Shown in pieces: positions 6,203 to 11,584 of a stretch of DNA of 11,584 nucleotides. Positions within the stretch are counted from its first letter, which is position 1. The number at the start of each line of letters is the position of its first letter. The translations under genes were made by a program, and so were the position numbers. The DNA comes from Candidatus Bipolaricaulota bacterium (GTDB lineage: Bacteria > Bipolaricaulota > Bipolaricaulia > UBA7950 > UBA9294). The DNA is taken from the NCBI GenBank assembly GCA_021129875.1, contig JAJOKK010000174.1:7661-19244 (forward strand), read 5' to 3'. Below the pieces are notes generated by a model, which did not search any database, had not been told where the DNA came from, and saw only the letters and a list, made by a program, of their open reading frames with translations.

Positions 6203-7106
6203 CCGCTCGATCCGTATAGGCGGACTCACGTTGAAGAATCCGATCATCGCCGCTTCGGGCTGCTTCGGCTTCGGCGAGGAGTACAACGAATTCTACGACG
6301 TCGCGCGTCTAGGTGGCGTCTGCACCAAGGGGCTGACCCGCCGCCCGCGGGAGGGGAACCCGCCGCCGCGGGTGTTCGAGACACCGTGCGGCCTGCTCAA
6401 TTCGATCGGCCTACAGAACCCCGGAGTGGACGCGTTCATCCGGGAAGAGCTTCCCATGATGAAGGAGATGGGACTGGTGGTGATTGCCAACGTCTGGGCG
6501 GAGTGCGCGGAAGAGTACGGGGAAGCGGTGGAGATCCTCTCCCGCTCCGCAGTCGATGTGATCGAGATCAACATCTCCTGTCCCAACGTGCCCGGGCAGG
6601 TGATCGTCGGTGCGCAGGCGCAACAGGCGGCCGAGGTAGTGCGCCGCTGCCGCAGCCTCTGCGACAAACCACTATGGGTCAAGCTTCCGCCTACAGCACA
6701 GATTGACGCGGCACAAGCGGTCGAGGAGCAAGGGGCGGATGCAATCTGCGCAGTGAACACCTTCCGAGGACTGGCGATCGACATCGAGACCGGTCGGCCG
6801 ATCTTTGCGAACACCTTCGCCGGGCTATCCGGCCCGGCGATCAGGCCGCTCGCCCTGCAGGTAGTCTACCAGCTCGCCGCCGCCGTGGAGATCCCAGTGA
6901 TCGGCATCGGCGGGATCACTAGCTGGCAGGATGCAGTCGAGTTCATAATGGCCGGCGCACACGCTGTCCAGATCGGCACAGCAAACTTCATCGACCCGCT
7001 CGCCTCCATGAAAATCGTGGAAGGCCTGCAGCAGTTCATGGAGGATCGAAGATTACATAGCTGGGAAGAGATCCGTGGCTGTGCGCACGAGGGCAGTCCC
7101 CTCTGA
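6195..7106 (+). CDS. pyrD: Dihydroorotate dehydrogenase B, catalytic FMN subunit (class 1B)
   Basis: It oxidises dihydroorotate to orotate on FMN in a cytosolic complex with PyrK. It has 303 residues. Motifs seen are ASGCFGFGEEY (20-30), the LLNSIGLQNPG substrate loop (67-77), INISCPNV with catalytic Cys129, VNTFRGLAIDIETG (187-200), LSGPAIRP (211-218), GIGGI (237-241) and QIGTA (259-263). After VKL (162-164) this protein reads PPT where class 1B relatives usually have SPN or TPN. ATG 6195 has GAGGAGGT at 6179-6186. The last five codons and the TGA lie inside the first copy of the 178-bp tandem repeat, so the C-terminus SPL comes from repeat sequence. Confidence 0.97.
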   Translation: MADRSIRIGGLTLKNPIIAASGCFGFGEEYNEFYDVARLGGVCTKGLTRRPREGNPPPRVFETPCGLLNSIGLQNPGVDAFIREELPMMKEMGLVVIANVWAECAEEYGEAVEILSRSAVDVIEINISCPNVPGQVIVGAQAQQAAEVVRRCRSLCDKPLWVKLPPTAQIDAAQAVEEQGADAICAVNTFRGLAIDIETGRPIFANTFAGLSGPAIRPLALQVVYQLAAAVEIPVIGIGGITSWQDAVEFIMAGAHAVQIGTANFIDPLASMKIVEGLQQFMEDRRLHSWEEIRGCAHEGSPL

Positions 7107-7705
7107 AGTTAGGAGGTTGCGAGGTTAAGAAGCTGAGTGGTTGAACAGGGCAGTATAAACCCGATAGATGGATCAATGTTTGCTGGAATGCGTTCTTGAT
7201 CCAGAGCGAGCGACGCATACAAAACCCAATGCAGAATGGAAAATGCAAAATGGAAAGAGCTACAAGCAGGGCAGTCCCCTCTGAAGTTAGGAGGTTGCGA
7301 GGTTAAGAAGCTGAGTGGTTGAACAGGGCAGTATAAACCCGATAGATGGATCAATGTTTGCTGGAATGCGTTCTTGATCCAGAGCGAGCGACGCATACAA
7401 AACCCAATGCAGAATGGAAAATGCAAAATGGAAAGAGCTACAAGCAGGGCAGTCCCCTCTGAAGTTAGGAGGTTGCGAGGTTAAGAAGCTGAGTGGTTGA
7501 ACAGGGCAGTATAAACCCGATAGATGGATCAATGTTTGCTGGAATGCACCCTCGATTCAGAGCAAGCGGCGTGCACAAATCCCAGTGCAGAATGGAAAAT
7601 GCAAAGTGTAAAATGCAAAATGGAAAGAGCTACAGGCAGGGCGGTCCCCTCTGAAGTTGAGAAGTTGCGAGGTTAAGAAGCTGAGTGGTTGAGCAAGGCA
7701 GGATG
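7090..7705 (+). repeat. 178-bp tandem repeat array, about 3.4 copies, between pyrD and pyrE
   Basis: Copies begin at 7090, 7268, 7446 and 7638 with AGGGCAG/GGTCCCCTCTGAAG. Copies 1 and 2 appear identical over 178 bp. Copy 3 matches them for its first 102 bp (7446-7547), then diverges, and is 192 bp long through a 14-bp insertion. Copy 4 is a diverged partial that fades out by about 7705. Each unit contains an 8-bp microrepeat (about five tandem GARGTTRR units, e.g. 7107-7146) and a 7-bp microrepeat (AATGSAR units near its end). No protein-coding sense is seen. The unit length is not a multiple of three. The pyrE ribosome binding site lies just beyond. Confidence 0.93.
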
Positions 7706-7755
7706 ATCCCGGCCACCTGGGCCACCAAAGCGATTCAATCAAAAGGAGGCAATTC

Positions 7756-8355
7756 ATGACTATGCACACAGAGAAAGAGGTGGTCGGATTGCTCCGTTCC
7801 ACCGAGGCGATCCTGGATGGTCATTTCCTCCTCTCCTCGGGAAAGCACGCCGGCCGGTACATCCAGTGCGCAAAACTCCTACAGCATCCCGAGCCGGCGC
7901 AAGTAGTATGTGCGATGCTTGCCGAGCGAGCGCTCCCCCTTGGGAAGATAGACCTTGTAGTCGGCCCGGCCCTTGGGGGGATCGTTATTGCCTATGAGCT
8001 GGCACGCGCGTTGAACGTGCGGGGGATCTTCACCGAGAGGGAAGCCGGGGAGATGACCCTGCGCCGCGGCTTCCGGATAGAACCCGGAGAGAAGGTCCTC
8101 GTCGCCGAAGACGTAGTGACGACCGGTCGCTCCGCACTTGAAGCCGCGCAGGTAGTAAGAAAATCCGGCGGCGAGGTTGTGGGGGTCGCCTGTATCGTCG
8201 ATCGAAGGATGCACAGAGAGGAAGTAATCAGCCTGCCGGTGATCTCCGCTGTCAGGCTGGAGATAGCAATCTACGATCCAAAGGACTGCCCCCTCTGCCG
8301 ACGGGGGGACCCCTGTATCAAGCCGGGTAGCCGCACGGAAACAGATCCGCCGTAA
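7756..8355 (+). CDS. pyrE: Orotate phosphoribosyltransferase
   Basis: It converts orotate + PRPP to OMP + pyrophosphate, linking PyrD to PyrF. It has 199 residues. The substrate region FLLSSGKHAGRYIQC (24-38) and the PRPP-binding signature VLVAEDVVTTGRSA (114-127) are clear, with GPALGGI (70-76) as the pyrophosphate loop. The C-terminus carries DCPLC...C..KPGSR (Cys178, Cys181, Cys187), seen in a subset of bacterial OPRTs. ATG 7756 has AAGGAGG at 7743-7749. It lies 649 bp after pyrD across the repeat array; no strong promoter is evident, so it may be read through from the operon or from a weak promoter in the array. Confidence 0.97.
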   Translation: MTMHTEKEVVGLLRSTEAILDGHFLLSSGKHAGRYIQCAKLLQHPEPAQVVCAMLAERALPLGKIDLVVGPALGGIVIAYELARALNVRGIFTEREAGEMTLRRGFRIEPGEKVLVAEDVVTTGRSALEAAQVVRKSGGEVVGVACIVDRRMHREEVISLPVISAVRLEIAIYDPKDCPLCRRGDPCIKPGSRTETDPP

Positions 8356-8403
8356 CCCTGTAGCACTACGCGCTGCACCGGCGCCGAACTGAATTGAGCC
8401 TTT

Positions 8404-8443
8404 TTGCCGGCTATGTGCGGAGCACTCGCCGGCTCACTATAAT
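8404..8443 (+). promoter_or_regulatory. cysS promoter with adjacent dyad
   Basis: A perfect TATAAT (8438-8443) lies 24 bp before the cysS start. No good -35 box is found at 16-18 bp; GTGCGG or TGTGCG is the best. Covering the -35 region is a nested dyad: GCCGGC (8406-8411) with GCCGGC (8428-8433), enclosing GTGC (8415-8418) with GCAC (8422-8425). It could be a regulator site or a weak hairpin ending pyrE transcription, although no T-tract follows. Confidence 0.45.
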
Positions 8444-8467
8444 CAACGATAAAGGAGGTGGGGCAGG

Positions 8468-9880
8468 ATGAAACTCTATAACACCCTCACTCGCAAGAAA
8501 GAGACGTTTCAACCGCAAGACAGCAAAACCGTAAGGATGTACGTCTGTGGTCCCACTGTCTACAACCACCTCCATATCGGGAACGTCCGGCCGGTGATCG
8601 TCTTCGATGCCCTGCGCAGGTATTTTGAACGGTTCAAGGGGTGGGACGTCCTCTACGTGCAAAACATCACCGACATCGACGACAAGCTGATCGACCGTGC
8701 CGCAGAGACAGGGCGAACCGTAGCGGAGATCGCCGAGGAGTACACCGACGCATACTTCGATCTGCTGAAAAAGCTGGCGATTAAAGAACCGACGGAAAGC
8801 CCGCGGGCAACCGGCAACATCGCGGGAATGATTGAGCTGGTCAAAAGACTGATCGAGAAACGATTGGCCTACGAGGTGGATGGAGATGTCTACTATCGCG
8901 TCACTGCCTTTGCCGGATACGGGAAGCTCTCCAACCGGCGGATCGAAGATCTGAAGACCGGTGCGCGGATTGCGACTTCGGAGAAGAAAGAGAACCCGCT
9001 CGACTTCACGCTGTGGAAGAGGGCCAAACCGGGTGAACCGAAGTGGGGCTCTCCGTGGGGTGAAGGACGCCCGGGTTGGCACACCGAATGCGTTGTCCTG
9101 TCGCGAAAATACCTCGGCGAGACGTTCGATATTCACGCCGGAGGGAACGACCTCGTCTTCCCCCATCACGAGAACGAGATAGCCCAAGCCGAAGGGGCGA
9201 CCGGAAAACCGTTCGCTCGCTTCTGGCTCCATAATGGGATGCTCACCTTTACAGGCGAGAAGATGTCCAAGTCACTGGGAAATTTTGCCTACGCCCACGA
9301 GGTGTTGCAACAATTCGGCCCGGAGACGGTGCGTTACTTCTATCTGTCGCACCACTATCGCAAGCCGCTCGACTACGCGCAAGAAGGGCTTGAGGCGGCG
9401 GCAAAAGCAAGCAGCCGCGTACAGACCATGATCGACGACACAGCCTCCGAGCTTGCCGCTCATCCCTCGGATAAGACCGATGAGACAGGCCAAGAGTTCC
9501 TCTCCTCATTAGAGCCGTACCGCGCACGCTACATCGAAGCAATGGACGACGACCTGAATACAGTCGGGGCAATCGCCGCGATTCAGGAGATCGTCGCCGC
9601 AACGAACCGATTTAAAGGAACGGCCACTGGAGATGCCCGGCTCGCGCTGAAAGACGCAGTCGCGCTCCTCCGCGATCTCGGCTACCCGTTAGGCCTCTTC
9701 CAGGAGAAAGGGCACCTGTTGAAAGGGATCGAGGACGATCTGATCCGCCTGTTGATCGATCTGCGCGCCAAACTCCGCACGCAAAAGGAGTTCACCCTCT
9801 CCGACCAAATCCGGGAGCGGCTGCTCGAACTGGGGATCATCCTGAAAGACACGGCCCAAGGGACGATCTGGACGGTCTGA
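8468..9880 (+). CDS. cysS: Cysteine--tRNA ligase
   Basis: This class I aminoacyl-tRNA synthetase charges tRNA-Cys with cysteine in the cytosol. It has 470 residues, the normal length. Zinc ligands are Cys27 (YVCGPTVYN), Cys208 (WHTEC), His233 and Glu237 (FPHHENE). The HIGH-type motif is HIGN (36-39) and the KMSKS motif is exact (265-269). The Rossmann core also shows NITDIDDK (66-73) and GGNDL (225-229). The C-terminal helical anticodon region ends in GTIWTV. ATG 8468 has AAAGGAGGTG at 8451-8460. It is a separate housekeeping gene after pyrE, with its own -10 element. Confidence 0.98.
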   Translation: MKLYNTLTRKKETFQPQDSKTVRMYVCGPTVYNHLHIGNVRPVIVFDALRRYFERFKGWDVLYVQNITDIDDKLIDRAAETGRTVAEIAEEYTDAYFDLLKKLAIKEPTESPRATGNIAGMIELVKRLIEKRLAYEVDGDVYYRVTAFAGYGKLSNRRIEDLKTGARIATSEKKENPLDFTLWKRAKPGEPKWGSPWGEGRPGWHTECVVLSRKYLGETFDIHAGGNDLVFPHHENEIAQAEGATGKPFARFWLHNGMLTFTGEKMSKSLGNFAYAHEVLQQFGPETVRYFYLSHHYRKPLDYAQEGLEAAAKASSRVQTMIDDTASELAAHPSDKTDETGQEFLSSLEPYRARYIEAMDDDLNTVGAIAAIQEIVAATNRFKGTATGDARLALKDAVALLRDLGYPLGLFQEKGHLLKGIEDDLIRLLIDLRAKLRTQKEFTLSDQIRERLLELGIILKDTAQGTIWTV

Positions 9881-9896
9881 TCGCTTTTTCCCGTTC

Positions 9897-10119
9897 ATGC
9901 TCATCTTGCGTGAGACAAGGCGAGCAACGAATTGCGAGGGGTTGATTAAGACTATCATCGAACAAAAGCTATTGGAATGGCCTGGTGGCCCTGACAAGGG
10001 AGGGTCTGCCGATTCGAACAGCCGTCTACGACAGACTATTGAGCCAAAAGCAAGCAAGTGCCCAACGGTAAACCCGGGGAGCCGTTTGAGGATGTGGTTC
10101 GGCGTCTTGGGCTAGAATC
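9897..10119 (+). pseudogene. Possible decayed antitoxin gene upstream of the toxin remnant
   Basis: No intact frame spans this 239-bp gap after cysS. Pieces in three frames look like parts of a small antitoxin: LRETRRATNCEGLIKTIIEQ from ATG 9897, then VALTREGLPIRTAVYDRLLS in a second frame (9985-10071), then GKPGEPFEDVVRRLGLES in a third (10067-10120). The first two loosely recall Phd-type antitoxins, and the third the C-termini of small VapB/RelB-like antitoxins. The position directly before a RelE-like remnant is what a toxin-antitoxin pair would show. No ribosome binding site is seen. The identification is weak. Confidence 0.27.
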
Positions 10120-10364
10120 ATGGCTGAGTATCGCATTCACATCTCGAGAACCGCACCGCAGGATTTGGTACGATTGGACAAACCGATTAGGCGTCGCATT
10201 ATTCAGCACATCCCATTTATCTTGAGATATTGGTCGGCGATCTCGCAGGGCTTTACGAGCTTCGCAGTGGTAACTATTGAGCCATTTATGAAGTCCCTTC
10301 GGATGAAAAGACGATTGTGATTCATGAAATCGGTCATCGGAGAGAGATTTATCGAAGACGGTGA
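10120..10364 (+). pseudogene. RelE/ParE-family toxin gene, frameshifted and with an internal stop
   Basis: ATG 10120 begins MAEYRIHISRTAPQDLVRLD, followed by KPIRRRII, a typical RelE N-terminus, but this frame then loses similarity. From about 10233 another frame reads VGDLAGLYELRSGNY, a TGA (10278-10280), then AIYEV, DEKTIVIHEIGHRREIYRRR and a final stop at 10362-10364: the usual RelE C-terminal strands and basic tail. The family has Arg where the TGA stands, so a single CGA-to-TGA change explains it. The total span, about 81 codons, is slightly short, consistent with a small net deletion at the frame change around 10205-10233. An active mRNA interferase is not expected. Confidence 0.8.
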
Positions 10365-10439
10365 GGGTGCACGAGATACCACATCGTCTAAAATCAGCTG
10401 TGGAGGCTGAGCTTGGCCGTGAGCTGGAAAGGAGAAAAA

Positions 10440-10823
10440 ATGACCGCAAAAGAAGTGGTTCTTGCATTCTGGGATGCTATGGGAACCAATGACTTTAAGC
10501 ATGCCAGTCAGTGGTTATCAGTGGCATTCGAAAATTACATGCCACAAACCGGGGAGTTGATTAAAGGGCGAGAAAATTTTGTCGCGGTGAACGCAAACTA
10601 TCCATCTAACAGCAAGTGGCTCTTCACCCTTAACTCAATTACAGCCGAAGGGAACAATGTAGTCACAGACGTTAGCATTACAAACGGCACTCTGACAGCA
10701 CGGGCAATTACTTTCCATACAGTTGAAAACAGCCTGATTGCTAAGCAGAGAGAGTACTGGCCAGATGATTACCCGGCTCCAGAGTGGAGAAGTCAGTGGG
10801 TAGAAGCAAGACCATACAGCTAA
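10440..10823 (+). CDS. NTF2/SnoaL-like small protein
   Basis: It has 127 residues. ATG 10440 has AAGGAG (10429-10434) 5 nt upstream; the frame also opens at TTG 10413 but without a better site. The pattern is that of the nuclear transport factor 2-like cone fold: an N-terminal helix EVVLAFWDAMGTNDFKHASQW (5-25), a GRENFVAVNANYP segment (45-57), then beta strands ending EYWPDDYPAPEWRSQWV. That ending is characteristic of small NTF2-like proteins of the polyketide cyclase/limonene hydrolase superfamily. The fold serves as an enzyme or binding pocket, and no specific substrate can be deduced. Base composition is clearly lower in GC than the pyr genes, suggesting separate acquisition. It appears to be a single gene with its own ribosome binding site. 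Confidence 0.75.
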   Translation: MTAKEVVLAFWDAMGTNDFKHASQWLSVAFENYMPQTGELIKGRENFVAVNANYPSNSKWLFTLNSITAEGNNVVTDVSITNGTLTARAITFHTVENSLIAKQREYWPDDYPAPEWRSQWVEARPYS

Positions 10824-10874
10824 CAAGGCCTCAAACACCGTTCACAGAACAAGAATCTGCCCGTTTCACCGATT

Positions 10875-10930
10875 GTTGCCAATCAGGGAGAGTACGTTCA
10901 ATGGCAACCTTTTGAAGCGCTGGCTATACT
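10875..10930 (+). promoter_or_regulatory. Candidate promoter and inverted repeat before the MNT-HEPN pair
   Basis: TATACT (10925-10930) is a good -10 box. TGGCAA (10902-10907), 17 bp upstream, is a weak -35. GTTGCCA (10875-10881) and TGGCAAC (10902-10908) form a 7-bp inverted repeat whose right arm covers the -35 box, so it could be an operator. Confidence 0.35.
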
Positions 10931-10969
10931 CTGATTGAGGATGCAATCGGACTTAGGGAGGTAGCACTG

Positions 10970-11332
10970 ATGGAGAAAACGGAACGTTTTTCCACCCATC
11001 TGCTCGACCGAACCCTTATCAAGGAGCGGGAGGAGAAAGAGCAGGAGCGGCAAATGCAGCTAGCTACTTCCTTTAAGGCCCTTAATGCACTCTCCCGCCG
11101 GATTTCCTTCGAACAGGCCTATATCTTCGGCTCGTTGGCACAACCGCATCGGTTCTTTGAAGATTCCGACGTCGATATCGCCTTTGTAGGTTTGAAAGAC
11201 CAGGATTTCTTTCAAACGATCGCCTTCCTTTCTCGAGAGCTGGACAGGGAGGTTGATGTCCTTCAACTGGAAGACCATCCCCTGTGGGATAAAGTTATAC
11301 AGGAGGGAATCAGATGGAAGAAGAGCGGCTGA
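10970..11332 (+). CDS. MNT-domain nucleotidyltransferase, probable antitoxin of a HEPN pair
   Basis: This minimal nucleotidyltransferase has 120 residues. The signature is complete: GS (54-55), D67-V-D69 after ten residues (GSx10DxD), and a third acidic residue in EVDVLQL (Asp96). Residues 10-42 form a highly charged predicted helix (DRTLIKEREEKEQERQ), as in MNT proteins that accompany HepT-like partners. ATG 10970 has GGGAGGT at 10956-10962. It overlaps the next gene by 19 bp. In characterised MntA-HepT pairs the nucleotidyltransferase neutralises the HEPN RNase by AMPylating it; the same role is inferred here. Confidence 0.88.
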   Translation: MEKTERFSTHLLDRTLIKEREEKEQERQMQLATSFKALNALSRRISFEQAYIFGSLAQPHRFFEDSDVDIAFVGLKDQDFFQTIAFLSRELDREVDVLQLEDHPLWDKVIQEGIRWKKSG

Positions 11333-11584
11333 GCCTGCTTAACGCTTCGATCAGGACTCAAAGTGAGGAAGTTAGACGGATCTTTACTAAGATAGAGGAT
11401 CGGCGACATAGAGAAGGGGAAGCCAACCTAGAGAGCCTTGCCTATCAACTGCACAACCTGTATTGTGCTTTCGAGGATCTGTTAAAGATTGTAGACAATT
11501 TCTTTGAGAATCACATCGAGGAGAGTGCGAGCTACCATCGTGCACTCCTATGGCGGATGAAGATGCACCTCGAGGGAGTAAGGC
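11314..11584 (+). CDS. HepT-like HEPN toxin (5' part, cut by right edge)
   Basis: Ninety codons are visible from ATG 11314, with AGGAGG at 11301-11306. The all-helical sequence shows LESLAYQLHNLYCAFEDLLK (about 40-59), a NFFENHIEESASYHRALLWRM segment, and LEGVR at the edge. This pattern is that of HepT-like proteins encoded next to MNT nucleotidyltransferases. In the family the HEPN RNase motif (Rx4-6H) follows downstream of this point, so catalytic competence cannot be judged here. The overlap with the MNT gene supports a co-translated toxin-antitoxin pair. Confidence 0.8.
   Translation, partial: MEEERLSLLNASIRTQSEEVRRIFTKIEDRRHREGEANLESLAYQLHNLYCAFEDLLKIVDNFFENHIEESASYHRALLWRMKMHLEGVR

Noticed and set aside
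7036..7532. Repeated minus-strand open frames beginning MHFPFCIGFC in the tandem array
   Set aside because: They are copies of the same repeat read in one frame, with no ribosome binding site and low-complexity translation; the unit length is not a multiple of three.
7090..7705. CRISPR array
   Set aside because: The repeats are 178 bp, contiguous and without unique spacers, so this is a plain tandem duplication.
8356..8411. Terminator after pyrE using the T5 run at 8401-8405
   Set aside because: Only weak 4-bp pairing precedes or surrounds the T-run; no stable stem directly upstream.
8411..9232. 273-codon open frame on the minus strand over cysS
   Set aside because: It is antisense to the conserved cysS catalytic domain and has no family resemblance.

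Overview
The window is chromosomal DNA of moderately high GC from a bacterium, dominated by a de novo pyrimidine operon. PyrK (2Fe-2S subunit of NAD-linked dihydroorotate dehydrogenase), a class 1B PyrD, a regulatory PyrI and a group 2 PyrF together suggest an anaerobic bacterium. The Cys-containing PKD-repeat protein and the GC content would fit a thermophile-related candidate phylum such as Bipolaricaulota, but that assignment is a guess.

Left part (1-1322, minus strand): the 5' portion of a large exported or membrane-anchored protein, open for all 440 codons seen and running off the left edge. It has an N-terminal membrane segment, a PKD-like domain, five 20-residue Pro/Val repeats with one Cys each, and then further PKD-like domains of 95-residue period. 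Positions 1323-2024 hold no convincing gene. They contain its promoter and ribosome binding site, a perfect 14-bp palindrome with a degenerate second copy, a candidate miniature element with 15-bp inverted ends, mutually exclusive hairpins, and the promoter of the pyr operon.

Centre (2025-7106, plus strand): pyrB-pyrI-pyrC-pyrF-pyrK-pyrD, every junction abutting or overlapping (0, 4, 23, 13 and 8 bp), so almost certainly one translationally coupled operon. It covers aspartate transcarbamoylase (catalytic and regulatory subunits), dihydroorotase, OMP decarboxylase and the two dihydroorotate dehydrogenase subunits. A 178-bp tandem repeat (about 3.4 copies), whose first copy begins inside the last codons of pyrD, separates this block from pyrE (7756-8355). 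With pyrE the route from carbamoyl phosphate to UMP is complete; carbamoyl-phosphate synthetase and a PyrR-type regulator are not in the window. cysS follows with its own -10 box and a dyad upstream.

Right part (9881-11584): an accessory stretch. It contains the remains of a RelE/ParE-type toxin gene (one frameshift and one internal stop), possible antitoxin debris before it, an intact NTF2/SnoaL-like small protein of lower GC, and an MNT nucleotidyltransferase-HepT-like HEPN toxin-antitoxin pair whose second gene is cut by the right edge before its expected catalytic motif.

Most of the window is ordinary metabolism. The points worth a second look are the repeat structures, the possibly leaderless pyrB, the unusual Pro/Cys-repeat PKD protein and the decayed toxin locus.
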